NCBI RefSeq assembly: GCF_006829085.1
Contig: NZ_BJTC01000011.1
Location: 62,001-126,000, forward strand
Direction: 5' to 3'
DNA: 64,000 nt
DNA from: Chryseobacterium sp. ON_d1
GTDB taxonomy: Bacteria > Bacteroidota > Bacteroidia > Flavobacteriales > Weeksellaceae
Shown one piece after another: positions 44,048 through 53,403 of this stretch (position 1 is the stretch's first letter; every line of letters begins with the position of its first letter). Both the position numbers and the translations under genes were made by a program. The notes below the pieces were generated by a model that was given only the letters and a program-made list of their open reading frames with translations, searched no databases and was not told where the DNA came from.

Positions 44048-45334
44048 TTATTTATATACTTTTTGTATCACTGTATTTTTGATGCCTTTAGCTTCAAGTT
44101 CCTTTTGAAGTTTTACAGCATCTTCCAGTGTGTATACTTTTCCATAGGTATAATAGAATACACCGCTGTCTTTTTCTCTTTCCACATCTTTCAGGTTCTG
44201 AAGAATATAAGAATTGCCATTCAGTTTATCACCGGAATAGACTTCTATTGTATAATACCCCATGCTGATTCTCTGGTTAGGCATGAATCCTACGGCAAAA
44301 GCATTTCTAAATCCTGCGTCCTTGGCCGTTTTAAGATTAATATCCTTTACAGAGGCCATATTTGTTACAGCATAGTAATATTTATATTGTCCGTTTTCTT
44401 TAAGAGTCAGGATATAATTCAATCCTTTAAGAGCAGGGTCGTTCTCATTATACTTTGTAGGTGAGCTCATCAGTAAAATTCTGAAATCATTTTTCAGAGG
44501 AACCTCTGCCGGTTTTTCAGGTTCAGGTTTTCTAACCGCAACAGAACCTCCTGATTTTCTGTCAATCGCTTTCTTATAATCGATAATTGCATTATAAATA
44601 CTTTCTGCAATTTCAGTCTGCCCTTTGTCGGATGCTATATAATGGCTTTCCTCAGGATGATTGATAAAACCTGTTTCAATCAGTACAGAAGGCATGGCAT
44701 TCATACGGAGAACGTGAAGGTTTTTCTGAAATACTCCTCTGGAAGACCTTTTATCTTTATTGACAAAATTATCTTCAACCAATCCTCCTAAAAGAAGGCT
44801 GGATTCAAGATATTTACTCTGCTGAAGTTTCAAAGCAATTAAAGATTCCGGTGAATCCGGGTTGTAAGATCCAAAGGTCTGCTTATCTTTTTCGTCCAGA
44901 AAGATCACATCATTTTCTCTTTTGGCTACCTCAAGGTTTTCATTATTCTGGTTAGGTCCCTGTACATAAGTTTCGGTACCATACGCTGTAGGTCTTTGTG
45001 AAGAATTACAGTGAATGGAAACAAAAAGGTCTGCCTTGCTTCTGTTGGCAAGATTCGTTCTGTCGGATAGAGATGGATATTCATCGATTTTACGGGTATA
45101 TATTACTTTGAAATCCCTGTTTTTTTCTAACATCGCACCTATCTTTAAGGTAATAGCAAGGGTAATGTCTTTTTCTGCGACTCTTCCGATGTCTGCGTAG
45201 GTCCTGTTGGCCCCGTGATCACTTCCTCCGTGTCCGGCATCTAAAACGATAGTGAACTTCTTCTGAGAGAAAATAAAGTTACTGGCAAGGATAAGGAGAA
45301 ATGATAAAATTATTTTAAAATTTTGTTTGTGCAT
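44048..45334 (-). CDS. N-acetylmuramoyl-L-alanine amidase (Amidase_3) with C-terminal SPOR-like region
   Basis: 428 residues. Signal peptide about 1-23 (ending NFIFSQ). The amidase domain spans about 25-255, with zinc-ligand motifs LDAGHGGSDHGA (His35), DLFVSIHCNSS (His) and the catalytic Glu in SVLIETGFINH. A Lys/Pro/Glu linker follows (PEPEKPAEVPLK), then about 130 residues with repeated strands (FAVGFMPNQRISMGYYTIEVYSG, YYTYGKVYTLEDAVKLQKELEAKG) resembling SPOR-type septal peptidoglycan binding. It cleaves peptidoglycan amide bonds, probably at division. It diverges from lptD. Confidence 0.92.
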   Translation of the reverse strand: MHKQNFKIILSFLLILASNFIFSQKKFTIVLDAGHGGSDHGANRTYADIGRVAEKDITLAITLKIGAMLEKNRDFKVIYTRKIDEYPSLSDRTNLANRSKADLFVSIHCNSSQRPTAYGTETYVQGPNQNNENLEVAKRENDVIFLDEKDKQTFGSYNPDSPESLIALKLQQSKYLESSLLLGGLVEDNFVNKDKRSSRGVFQKNLHVLRMNAMPSVLIETGFINHPEESHYIASDKGQTEIAESIYNAIIDYKKAIDRKSGGSVAVRKPEPEKPAEVPLKNDFRILLMSSPTKYNENDPALKGLNYILTLKENGQYKYYYAVTNMASVKDINLKTAKDAGFRNAFAVGFMPNQRISMGYYTIEVYSGDKLNGNSYILQNLKDVEREKDSGVFYYTYGKVYTLEDAVKLQKELEAKGIKNTVIQKVYK

Positions 45335-45387
45335 CTTACAGTTATAAAAATTATATTAATTTTGGGCCTTAATTATATAGTATAAAA

Positions 45388-47973
45388 TTGGCCAAAACCG
45401 TCTTCAAAAATATATTACAAATTTTAATTATCCTAATTTTTAACAATTTTTTAGCACAGAAAACTCCTGAAAAATTGCCTAAAAATGCGGTTAATGATAC
45501 TATTTCCAAAAAGGATACCATAGTTGTAAAAAAAGAATCTTTAAATGATGTTCTTCGAACAAAGGCAGACGATCAGAGAAGAGATGTTCCGAAAAAAATG
45601 ACATTCCTGAATAAAAACGCACAGGTGAAATATCAGGATATGCAGATTGATGCAGATTATATCTCAATAGATGATAATAAAAATCTTATCTATGCCAGAG
45701 GAAAACAGGATTCTTTAGGGAAAATAATTGAGCCCGTAATCACGACCCAGGCCGGAAAAAAATACGAGACCAACGAATTCAGCTATAATACAAAGACGAA
45801 ACAGGCTATTGCTTTCAATGCCCGTACAGAAGAAAGCGAAGGGGTAATTATAGCCCAGAAGACCAAAAAATATAATGATTCGGTATTCGCAATGAGAAAA
45901 GCGGATTATACAACGGATGATTATTTCATTAAGAAAAAAGATACGGCTGCGGATTATTTTATGAGAGCTTATAATATTAAGCTGATTAAAACCAAAACAA
46001 AATCCCAGATCGTTACAGGTCCTATCCAGATGTTTATCGAGCAGGTGCCTACCCCTCTGTATCTTCCGTTTGCCATTTTACCGTTTTCCGATAAAAGAGC
46101 TGCCGGAATTCTGATCCCGAGTTTCGGGGAAAGAGAAGATGTGGGTTTCTTTCTGAACGGGATAGGATATTACCAGCCTATTGGAGAACACTTTGATCTT
46201 AAGGTTTTAGCGGATATTTATACAAAAGGAAGCTGGAACTTGCGCCCTCAGGTAAACTATCAGAAAAAATACCGGTACTCAGGTAACTTTACTGCAGATA
46301 TCGGTACTATGGTAAGAGGAATCAAAGGTTTGGACGATTATACCAAGAACAGTACCTATAGAATCAACTGGACTCACTCCCAGGATTCCAAGGCCAATCC
46401 TTTTCTTACGTTCAGTGCTTCTGTGGATATTGTAAGTACAAAGTTTTATAACAACCCACTTAACAATAACTACATTTTCAACCAAAATGTACTGAATACC
46501 CAACAGAATTCTACGGTAACCCTTACCAAAAGATTCCTGAAGCTTCCGATGACCATTACCGGAACGGCCTCTTATTCCCAGAACTTTGCAACAGGACTGG
46601 CAGATCTGCGTCTTCCGCAGATGAACGTAGCAATCAATCAGTTTTATCTGTTTAAATCAAGAACAGGCATCAGACAGGGGCTTCTTGAAAATATTACAGT
46701 GAACACAGGCTTCAATCTTACCAATTTTGTAAATACTCAGGAAAATGAGCTGTTTAAAAAAGAAATGTGGGATAAGATGCAGACTGGTCTTAAAAATAAT
46801 ATCGCATTGGCAACCAACACAACAGTAGCCAAATACTTTACATTCAGCTTAAGTGCCAATATTGATAATGCCCTCACTACAAAAACACTGAACAGATATT
46901 ATGATCCTGTAAAAAATGTAACAGTTGATGAGATTAAGAAAAACTTCAGCGGATACTCTACCTTCTCTACTTCTGCCAGCCTTCAGACTACATTGTACGG
47001 GATGCTGAAATTCAAAAAAGGATCCGCAGTGGAGGCCGTAAGACATATGATGACACCAAGCGTTAGCTTCACATATTCTCCGGATTTTTCAAGTCCTAAT
47101 TTCGGATATTACAGGAACTATTATAATGCTACCGGAGCTTTAACCCCTTATTCGATTTTTGAAAAAGGGATTATTGGAAGTCCTTCCAGTGGGATGCAGG
47201 GGGCATTAGGTTTCAACATTGGGAACAATATTGAAATGAAAATAAAGTCTAAGAGTGATTCTACAGGAGTGAAAAAGATTAAAATCTTTGAATCTTTAAA
47301 CCTTGCCGGAAGCTATAACTTTGCTGCTAAAGATCACCCTTGGTCTGTATTCTCCATCAACGGACAGTCGTCTTTCTTCAATAATAAGCTTACCGTAAAT
47401 ACCAGTCTTGCGCTGGAGCCTTATAAAATTGATTTTTCATCAGGCCAGGACAACGGAATAAGAACAGAACAGTTCGGTCACTTCAGTGTTCAGGGATTCA
47501 ATGTTCAGTTATCATATCCTTTAAGCAGCGAGATTTTTGGGGAGAAAACAGATTATGCTAAAAAATATTCATCAAAAGGAGAGGTTCGAAATGAAAATTA
47601 TTATTTTGATGATGATCATTATGCTCATTTTGATCAGGCCTGGACTTTAAATATCAGCGCTAACTATGCTTACTCCAAAGGACTGAGCAGATTTGCCAAT
47701 AAAATTGCATCTATCGGACTAGATGGCAGCATCAAGCTTACTCCTTACTGGAATATCAACGGAAGTACCCATTATGATATGGTGACTAAAGAATTGGCAT
47801 ATACAAGGATCGGTTTTTCGAGAGATCAGCGAAGCTTTACAATCAACTTCAACTGGGTGCCTTTCGGTCAATATAAGGTGTATGACTTCTTTATTGGCAT
47901 CAAAGCCAATATCTTAAGTGATGCCTTAAAGTACAAAGACAGAAGCTTTACCCAGCCTAATGCGCCTTTCTAA
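45388..47973 (+). CDS. lptD: LPS-assembly outer-membrane protein LptD-like
   Basis: 861 residues; TTG start at 45388, no suitable ATG nearby. Signal peptide (about 1-23). The N-terminal OstA-type jellyroll includes AQVKYQDMQIDADYISIDDNKNLIYARG, and the barrel lies after about residue 210 (FAILPFSDKRAAGILIPSFGEREDVGFFLNG is a conserved LptD block). It inserts lipopolysaccharide into the outer leaflet. Head-to-head with the amidase gene, 53 bases apart. Confidence 0.88.
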   Translation: MAKTVFKNILQILIILIFNNFLAQKTPEKLPKNAVNDTISKKDTIVVKKESLNDVLRTKADDQRRDVPKKMTFLNKNAQVKYQDMQIDADYISIDDNKNLIYARGKQDSLGKIIEPVITTQAGKKYETNEFSYNTKTKQAIAFNARTEESEGVIIAQKTKKYNDSVFAMRKADYTTDDYFIKKKDTAADYFMRAYNIKLIKTKTKSQIVTGPIQMFIEQVPTPLYLPFAILPFSDKRAAGILIPSFGEREDVGFFLNGIGYYQPIGEHFDLKVLADIYTKGSWNLRPQVNYQKKYRYSGNFTADIGTMVRGIKGLDDYTKNSTYRINWTHSQDSKANPFLTFSASVDIVSTKFYNNPLNNNYIFNQNVLNTQQNSTVTLTKRFLKLPMTITGTASYSQNFATGLADLRLPQMNVAINQFYLFKSRTGIRQGLLENITVNTGFNLTNFVNTQENELFKKEMWDKMQTGLKNNIALATNTTVAKYFTFSLSANIDNALTTKTLNRYYDPVKNVTVDEIKKNFSGYSTFSTSASLQTTLYGMLKFKKGSAVEAVRHMMTPSVSFTYSPDFSSPNFGYYRNYYNATGALTPYSIFEKGIIGSPSSGMQGALGFNIGNNIEMKIKSKSDSTGVKKIKIFESLNLAGSYNFAAKDHPWSVFSINGQSSFFNNKLTVNTSLALEPYKIDFSSGQDNGIRTEQFGHFSVQGFNVQLSYPLSSEIFGEKTDYAKKYSSKGEVRNENYYFDDDHYAHFDQAWTLNISANYAYSKGLSRFANKIASIGLDGSIKLTPYWNINGSTHYDMVTKELAYTRIGFSRDQRSFTINFNWVPFGQYKVYDFFIGIKANILSDALKYKDRSFTQPNAPF

Positions 47974-48003
47974 TATCAGATTGGCATTTGTAAATATAAA
48001 TTT

Positions 48004-48011
48004 TATATTTG
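48004..48011 (+). promoter_or_regulatory. -7 box for ridA
   Basis: TATATTTG, with TTG at 47981-47983 20 nt upstream. The leader to the ATG at 48115 is about 95 bases. Confidence 0.6.
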
Positions 48012-48114
48012 CAACCAAAATAAATTCTAATGAGATCACTGCAAGACAGATTTTTTATAAAGAATAGAGTGGGCAGTGACAGTATATGAGCTTAAAAAAA
48101 TTAAATATCCACAT

Positions 48115-48495
48115 ATGAAACAAATAATCAACACCGTGAATGCACCTGCAGCTATCGGACCTTATTCACAAGCTAATATGGCCAATGGGGTTTTATACAT
48201 CTCCGGACAGATTCCTGTAGATCCTGCAACGGGTAAATTGGTAGAGGGAATTGAGAAAGAAACGCATCAGGTAATGAAAAACCTTGAGGCGATCCTTACA
48301 GAGGCCGGAATGACTTTTAAAAATGTTGTAAAAGCTACCATCTTCCTTAAGAATATGGATGATTTTGCGGTAATGAATGATATCTATGCATCTTACTTAG
48401 ATTCAGAAAGCTATCCTGCCCGTGAAACAGTACAGGTTTCATGTTTGCCTAAAAATGTGGATATTGAAATTTCTATGATCGCACATCAGGATTAA
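48115..48495 (+). CDS. ridA: RidA-family enamine/imine deaminase
   Basis: 126 residues from the ATG at 48115 (MKQIINTVNAPAAIGPYSQA); 13 upstream in-frame residues are not family-like. It has the classic signature GPYSQA, NGVLYISGQIPVDPATGK, and ARETVQVSCLPKNVDIEISMIA with the catalytic arginine. RidA hydrolyses reactive 2-aminoacrylate and related enamines. The next gene overlaps its stop by one base (TAATG), so the two are coupled. Confidence 0.95.
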   Translation: MKQIINTVNAPAAIGPYSQANMANGVLYISGQIPVDPATGKLVEGIEKETHQVMKNLEAILTEAGMTFKNVVKATIFLKNMDDFAVMNDIYASYLDSESYPARETVQVSCLPKNVDIEISMIAHQD

Positions 48496-48947
48496 TGAAC
48501 TTTATAAGAAATACAGTTGCGGTTCTGATAGGTCTTGGTATTGCAGGACTTATTATCACTCTTGGTATAAGGGCTTTTCCGCAATGGGTAACTTTTGAGG
48601 CTTTCGCTCCGTTTGAGCATTGGCAGAGATTTCTTTTCAGCATGAAAGATGATAAGGCATTTTTTGGCTTCCTTTTATTCATTTCCGGACTGGGAACTAC
48701 TATTGGAGGAGTCGCTACAGCCATTATTGTCAAATATGCTAAAGTGGCTTATGCTATTCTGATAGGGTTTATCATGCTCTTTATTGCTATGCTGGATGTT
48801 ATTATTTTTCCTTATCATCCTACATTTTATAAAATTTCTATTTTCCTTACCTTTTTCCCTTTTTCCTGGATTGGCGGTAAGATTGTAGAAGTGATCTATG
48901 AACGGAATAAGAAAAAGAGGATTGCTGAAAAAATGAATAATAAATAA
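48495..48947 (+). CDS. hypothetical membrane protein, 150 aa
   Basis: 150 residues with four predicted membrane helices (about 7-26, 55-73, 80-100, 110-130) and a basic tail ERNKKKRIAEKMNNK, so the C-terminus is probably cytoplasmic. No catalytic motif or named family recognised. It is translationally coupled to ridA by a TAATG overlap and followed by a terminator. Confidence 0.7.
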   Translation: MNFIRNTVAVLIGLGIAGLIITLGIRAFPQWVTFEAFAPFEHWQRFLFSMKDDKAFFGFLLFISGLGTTIGGVATAIIVKYAKVAYAILIGFIMLFIAMLDVIIFPYHPTFYKISIFLTFFPFSWIGGKIVEVIYERNKKKRIAEKMNNK

Positions 48948-48950
48948 AAA

Positions 48951-48979
48951 AACGCTGCAGGTTTTTGCAGCGTTTTTTT
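48951..48979 (+). terminator. terminator after the ridA operon
   Basis: AACGCTGCA (48951-48959) with TGCAGCGTT (48966-48974), then a T run. Confidence 0.9.
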
Positions 48980-49011
48980 GTTGATATGAAAAACTAATTT
49001 TGTTTTCTTAA

Positions 49012-50544
49012 TTAAGGCATTTTGAATCCTCTCTGGTAATTTCTTCCGTAGTCGTCCATGTATTTTATTTGAGCGGTTCCGGAGAACTTAGTCAGTAAGT
49101 TTTCTACGTCTTTCTGTGAGTTGACAGGTTTTCCATTGATCTCTGTAATGATATAACCGTCTACAATTCCTGCTTTGGCCATCTCACTTCCTTCTATAAC
49201 GTTTTTAGCAACAACTCCGCTATTTAAGCCGTAATAAGCTTTTGTTCTGTCATCAATGCTTTGGAATTCTGCTCCGATTTTTTCCGTCACGCTAAGATCT
49301 GCTTTTGTTCTTGTGGAAGTCCCGCCTTTTTGGTCTCTAAGCGTTACGTTCGTTGTTCCTTCTTTACCATTTCTCAGATAAGTTACCTGTACTTTATCAC
49401 CCGGACGTTTGCTTCCGATAGACATAGAAAGATCTGCAAAATCAGTAATGTCATAGGTATCTACTTTGGTAATAATATCACCTTTTTTCAGGCCTGCATC
49501 TTCAGCACCACTGTTTTCACCAAATCCTGTAATATAAATTCCGGACCCTACTTTTAGGTTCGTTTTATATTGCTGATTGTAGGAGCTTACCAATTGATCA
49601 TTTGAAAGATCCAGAGACTGTACTCCTAAGAATCCTCGCTGTACAATTCCGAATTTCTTGATATCCTCAACAATTTTTCTGGCAAGGTTGGACGGAACTG
49701 CAAATCCATATCCCTGATAGTATCCTGTAGTAGACTGAATTGCCGAGTTGATCCCGATAAGTTCACCATTGGTGTTCACCAATGCACCACCTGAGTTACC
49801 CGGGTTGATCGCAGCATCCGTCTGGATGAAGCTTTCAATAGGATTAGCGGCTTTTCCCTGGCTTCCAAGGATTCCAATACCTCTTCCTTTTGCAGAAACA
49901 ATACCTGCTGTAACTGTAGAATTTAACCCAAGTGGGTTTCCTACTGCAAGAACCCATTGTCCTACTTCAATATTGTCAGAATTTGCAAAATTTAAATAAG
50001 GAAGTCCTTTCTCTTCAATCTTTAATAAAGAAATGTCTGTATTAGGGTCTGTTCCAACCAAAGTAGCAATGTAAGACTTCTTGTTGCTTAATACGACTTC
50101 TAGCTTATTAGCGCCTGCTACTACGTGGTTATTAGAGATAATATATCCGTCCGGAGAGATGATGACACCAGAACCCATTCCAGATGGCATGTTATCAGGA
50201 GCCTGTTGCTGCTTCTGTCTCTGCTGGCCTCTTCCTCCACCGAAAGGATCTCCAAAGAAAAAGTCGAACAGGTCTTGCTCTGAAGCTCTGCTTGAAGTTC
50301 TGCTTTGGTAATTTTTAATGGTAACTACAGCTGGAACGGTTGTTTTAGCTGCTTTTACAAAATCATCACCTACTGCTCCCGTATTCATTCCTGCGAATGA
50401 GGTGTTTGGTGCTGATGTTGTAAAATAAGATTGATCTCCATTGTTGGAGTTGTGTCCGAAATATTGTAGAGCTCCAACGGTAGTAGCTCCGGAAATGACT
50501 CCAACTACTGCAAATGGTAATAGTTTTTTTAAAGTACTCTTCAT
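49012..50544 (-). CDS. Do/HtrA-family periplasmic serine endopeptidase
   Basis: 510 residues. N-terminal anchor or signal (about 8-26). The trypsin-like protease domain has the catalytic triad His140 (ISNNHVV), Asp170 (NTDISLL) and Ser251 (NPGNSGGAL). Two PDZ-type regions follow: about 300-390 (GVQSLDLSNDQL, GAEDAGLKKGDIITKVD) and about 415-505 (MAKAGIVDGYIITEINGKPV). A Gln/Gly-rich insert (GGGRGQQRQKQQQ, about 102-114) lies in the LA loop. It degrades or refolds damaged envelope proteins. Monocistronic, with its promoter box at 50597. Confidence 0.95.
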   Translation of the reverse strand: MKSTLKKLLPFAVVGVISGATTVGALQYFGHNSNNGDQSYFTTSAPNTSFAGMNTGAVGDDFVKAAKTTVPAVVTIKNYQSRTSSRASEQDLFDFFFGDPFGGGRGQQRQKQQQAPDNMPSGMGSGVIISPDGYIISNNHVVAGANKLEVVLSNKKSYIATLVGTDPNTDISLLKIEEKGLPYLNFANSDNIEVGQWVLAVGNPLGLNSTVTAGIVSAKGRGIGILGSQGKAANPIESFIQTDAAINPGNSGGALVNTNGELIGINSAIQSTTGYYQGYGFAVPSNLARKIVEDIKKFGIVQRGFLGVQSLDLSNDQLVSSYNQQYKTNLKVGSGIYITGFGENSGAEDAGLKKGDIITKVDTYDITDFADLSMSIGSKRPGDKVQVTYLRNGKEGTTNVTLRDQKGGTSTRTKADLSVTEKIGAEFQSIDDRTKAYYGLNSGVVAKNVIEGSEMAKAGIVDGYIITEINGKPVNSQKDVENLLTKFSGTAQIKYMDDYGRNYQRGFKMP

Positions 50545-50596
50545 TGTATATCTTTCTTGTTTATTAATTAATTTCTTTTTTATGTTTTTGAGTAAA

Positions 50597-50604
50597 CAAA
50601 TTTA
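50597..50604 (-). promoter_or_regulatory. -7 box for the HtrA gene
   Basis: On the minus strand TAAATTTG, 52 bases before the HtrA ATG. The 341-base gap from 50545 to 50885 holds only this and the divergent box at 50844. Confidence 0.5.
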
Positions 50605-50843
50605 ATGTTAAATAAGTAAGCAATTAGTATGCTATGTTTCAATTTTAACTAAAATTTAACGGCTATTATATCATTTTGTGTCTTAAATCATAATTGTTAA
50701 TGTCACAGTTAACAAAACTTAAAAAAAAATTAAGGAAAATATGTCAGACTTTCACAAGATAGGACATCATATAATATTCATGCTGATCATTCATTTCTTA
50801 TTGCATTGATTGGTGTCATAAATATACTTAATTCAAAAATGAT

Positions 50844-50851
50844 TATCTTTG
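50844..50851 (+). promoter_or_regulatory. -7 box for trhO
   Basis: TATCTTTG (TAnnTTTG) 35 bases before the trhO ATG. Confidence 0.55.
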
Positions 50852-50885
50852 CAAAAATTTTATTCTCACTTAAAACGTTTATAGC

Positions 50886-52247
50886 ATGCAACTGTATAAC
50901 ACCTTAAGCGCAGAAGAAAGAGCTAAACTTATTGATGAAGCCGGTAAAGACCGCCTTACTTTGTCTTTCTATGCGTATGCCAAAATTGAAGATCCCAAAA
51001 AATTTCGCGACGAATTATTTATAGCCTGGAATGCACTGGATGCTCTTGGCCGTATTTATGTTGCTACTGAAGGAATCAATGCTCAGATGAGTGTTCCTGC
51101 AGACCAGTTTGAGGCTTTTCGTAATACGCTGGAAGTTTATGACTTTATGAAAGGAATCCGTTTGAATGTAGCGGTAGATCAGGACAATTATTCTTTCTTA
51201 AAACTAACCATTAAGGTCAGAAACAAAATTGTTGCTGACGGTCTTAATGATGAAACGTTTGATGTTACCAATAAAGGGATTCACCTAAAAGCCCAGGAGT
51301 TCAATAATCTTCTTGAAGATCCGAATACCATTGTAGTGGATTTCAGAAATCATTACGAAAGTGAAGTAGGACATTTCGAAGGAGCGATTACTCCGGATGT
51401 GGAAAACTTCAGAGAAAGTTTACCGATTATCAATGAGCAGTTACAGGACTTTAAGGAAGATAAAAACCTATTGATGTATTGCACCGGTGGAATCCGATGT
51501 GAAAAAGCAAGTGCTTACTTCAAACATCAGGGTTTTAAAAATGTATACCAGCTGGAAGGAGGAATCATTGAATATACACGCCAGATTAAAGAAGAAGGAA
51601 TAAAAAGTAAGTTCATTGGTAAAAACTTTGTATTTGACCACCGTTTAGGGGAGAGGATTACAGACGATATTATTGCACAGTGCCACCAGTGCGGTAAGCC
51701 TTGTGATAACCATACGAATTGTGCCAATGACGCTTGTCATTTATTATTCATCCAATGTGACGAATGTAAAGCTGCAATGGAAAACTGCTGTTCTGCAGAA
51801 TGTCTGGATACCATACATCTGCCCTGGGACGAACAGGTGAAACTAAGAAAAGGCCTGCAGGTCGGAAATAAAGTCTTCAGAAAAGGAAAATCAGATGCCT
51901 TGAAATTTAAAAAGTCTGGTGATTTACCTGACCAACCTCTGGCAAAAGCTGAAACAAAGAATATCCGCCAGAAGATTGCTGTGAAAAAAGAGCTGATTGG
52001 AAAGGCTGAACATTACTACTCAAAATCAAAAATTGCACAGTTCTTAATTGAGAATAAAGATCTGTCTGTAGGAGATAAAATATTGATTTCAGGTCCGACA
52101 ACAGGAGAGCAGGAAGTTACCATTACTCAAATCTATGCTAATGGTGGTCCTTGTGAAACCGCGAAGCCTGGAGATCAAATCACTTTCGAGCTTCCTTTCA
52201 GAGTTCGTTTGTCTGATAAGCTGTATAGAATTTTGGATAACGCATAA
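50886..52247 (+). CDS. trhO: tRNA uridine(34) hydroxylase TrhO with C-terminal U32-type barrel
   Basis: 453 residues against about 330-350 for E. coli TrhO. Residues 1-340 fit the family: an N-terminal acylphosphatase-like domain with GRIYVATEGINAQMS, a rhodanese domain with catalytic Cys199 in LMYCTGGIRCEKA, and a Cys-rich zinc region (CHQCGKPCDNHTNCANDACH to CCSAEC, 266-306). TrhO hydroxylates U34 of tRNAs on the way to 5-methoxy- or 5-carboxymethoxyuridine. Residues about 372-453 add a small beta domain (VGDKILISGPTTGEQEVTI, ending FRVRLSDKLYRIL) that looks like the C-terminal domain of U32 peptidase-family proteins, the family of the alternative U34 hydroxylase TrhP. Confidence 0.92.
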   Translation: MQLYNTLSAEERAKLIDEAGKDRLTLSFYAYAKIEDPKKFRDELFIAWNALDALGRIYVATEGINAQMSVPADQFEAFRNTLEVYDFMKGIRLNVAVDQDNYSFLKLTIKVRNKIVADGLNDETFDVTNKGIHLKAQEFNNLLEDPNTIVVDFRNHYESEVGHFEGAITPDVENFRESLPIINEQLQDFKEDKNLLMYCTGGIRCEKASAYFKHQGFKNVYQLEGGIIEYTRQIKEEGIKSKFIGKNFVFDHRLGERITDDIIAQCHQCGKPCDNHTNCANDACHLLFIQCDECKAAMENCCSAECLDTIHLPWDEQVKLRKGLQVGNKVFRKGKSDALKFKKSGDLPDQPLAKAETKNIRQKIAVKKELIGKAEHYYSKSKIAQFLIENKDLSVGDKILISGPTTGEQEVTITQIYANGGPCETAKPGDQITFELPFRVRLSDKLYRILDNA

Positions 52248-52294
52248 TCCAAAACCTCTCGGGTAAAAATTATGTCAGTTAAAACAACTTGATA

Positions 52295-52873
52295 ATGATG
52301 CTGAAAGCTGAGCTTAGAAAAAAATATACCCAAAAAAGAAAAGCCTTGTCTGATGATGAGGCTTTCTTGTTATCACAGAAGATTTTTGAAAATTTTATTC
52401 AGTATTTCAATCCGAAAGAAGGGGAAAAAGTACATATTTTCATCCCTATTTCGGCAAGAAAGGAAATTGATACCCAAATCTTCATTCAATATTTTTTAGC
52501 ACAGAATATCCGGGTTTATGTACCTAAGATTGTTGCTGATCAACTGATTAATATTGAGATCTTTAAAGACACTGTTTTTGAAACTAACAGCTGGGGAATT
52601 TCAGAACCGGTTTCCAATGAAGATTCCGTTGAAAATGACTTTCATTATGTCATTACCCCATTGCTGTATTGTGACAGGAAAGGAAATCGGGTAGGATACG
52701 GGAAAGGATTTTATGATGGTTTGTTTCAAAGTATATCTCCGGACACCAAAAAAATCGGAGTCAATTATTTTGACCCCGATGAATATGTGGATGATGTCTG
52801 GGAGAATGATATTCCCCTTGACTATTTGGTCACTCCTACAGAAGTGCTGTCTTTCTTAAGCGGTTTGGAATAA
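52295..52873 (+). CDS. 5-formyltetrahydrofolate cyclo-ligase
   Basis: 192 residues from the ATG at 52295; a second ATG at 52298 is equally possible. It converts 5-formyl-THF to 5,10-methenyl-THF with ATP. Family motifs: an N-terminal basic KAELRKKYTQKRKAL, PISARKEIDTQIFIQYF, and the ATP-binding CDRKGNRVGYGKGFYDGLF (about 127-145). Its 3' end overlaps the converging minus-strand lipoprotein gene by 52 bases, so the two mRNAs are complementary at their ends. Confidence 0.94.
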   Translation: MMLKAELRKKYTQKRKALSDDEAFLLSQKIFENFIQYFNPKEGEKVHIFIPISARKEIDTQIFIQYFLAQNIRVYVPKIVADQLINIEIFKDTVFETNSWGISEPVSNEDSVENDFHYVITPLLYCDRKGNRVGYGKGFYDGLFQSISPDTKKIGVNYFDPDEYVDDVWENDIPLDYLVTPTEVLSFLSGLE

Positions 52874-53403
52874 AAATCCAGAAAATAAAATTTAAATTCT
52901 TTTTTAAGTTTTGAAGTTGACAGCAAAATGTATTGTGCATTCTTTTCAAAGCTTCCGAGAGACTTGTTTTTATTGTCAAAATACTCAACATTGAACTTGG
53001 CGTAATCCAAAGTATCCTTTTTGTAAAATTCTTTATAAACATTCAGGTTACTTACTTTTGCCGTCTTTACTTTCATGCTGTCCAGCTCTTTCAGCAGTTT
53101 TTTGAATGTCAACGAATCCGGTTTGTGGAAATAGCTTTCCATTTGTGAGTAAATGACAGTATCTATTTCCGTATTTCGATTTCCGGTCAGATAAAGAGTT
53201 GACAGGTCAAGAAGTTCCTGAACTTTCTGTTTGGTGATGGAGTTAATGGCCTGCATGCTATCCATCTGTACAGCAGGATAGCTTTTTTCATTGTTGCTGT
53301 TTCGTAGTTTATCGAGGTCGCTTACCTCTGAAGTTTTATTGTTACAGGCAATAAATAAAGTCAGAAGCACGGTGAAAATTAAAAAATTATTTATTCTTTT
53401 CAT
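52822..53403 (-). CDS. hypothetical lipoprotein, 193 aa
   Basis: 193 residues from the ATG at 53403 (MKRINNFLIF); upstream in-frame ATG at 53436 lacks a signal. Lipoprotein signal ends TLFIAC (Cys19). The mature chain is polar and helical, with YPAVQMDSMQAINSITKQKVQELLDLSTLY, then a Lys-rich end. Unknown family. Its start overlaps the 3' end of the regulator-like gene at 53387 by 17 bases, suggesting coupled expression. It converges onto and overlaps the cyclo-ligase gene. Confidence 0.65.
   Translation of the reverse strand: MKRINNFLIFTVLLTLFIACNNKTSEVSDLDKLRNSNNEKSYPAVQMDSMQAINSITKQKVQELLDLSTLYLTGNRNTEIDTVIYSQMESYFHKPDSLTFKKLLKELDSMKVKTAKVSNLNVYKEFYKKDTLDYAKFNVEYFDNKNKSLGSFEKNAQYILLSTSKLKKEFKFYFLDFYSKPLKKDSTSVGVTK

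Noticed and set aside
48030-48089. 19-codon open frame in the ridA leader
   Set aside because: Too short and without supporting codon pattern or attenuator structure; may be chance.
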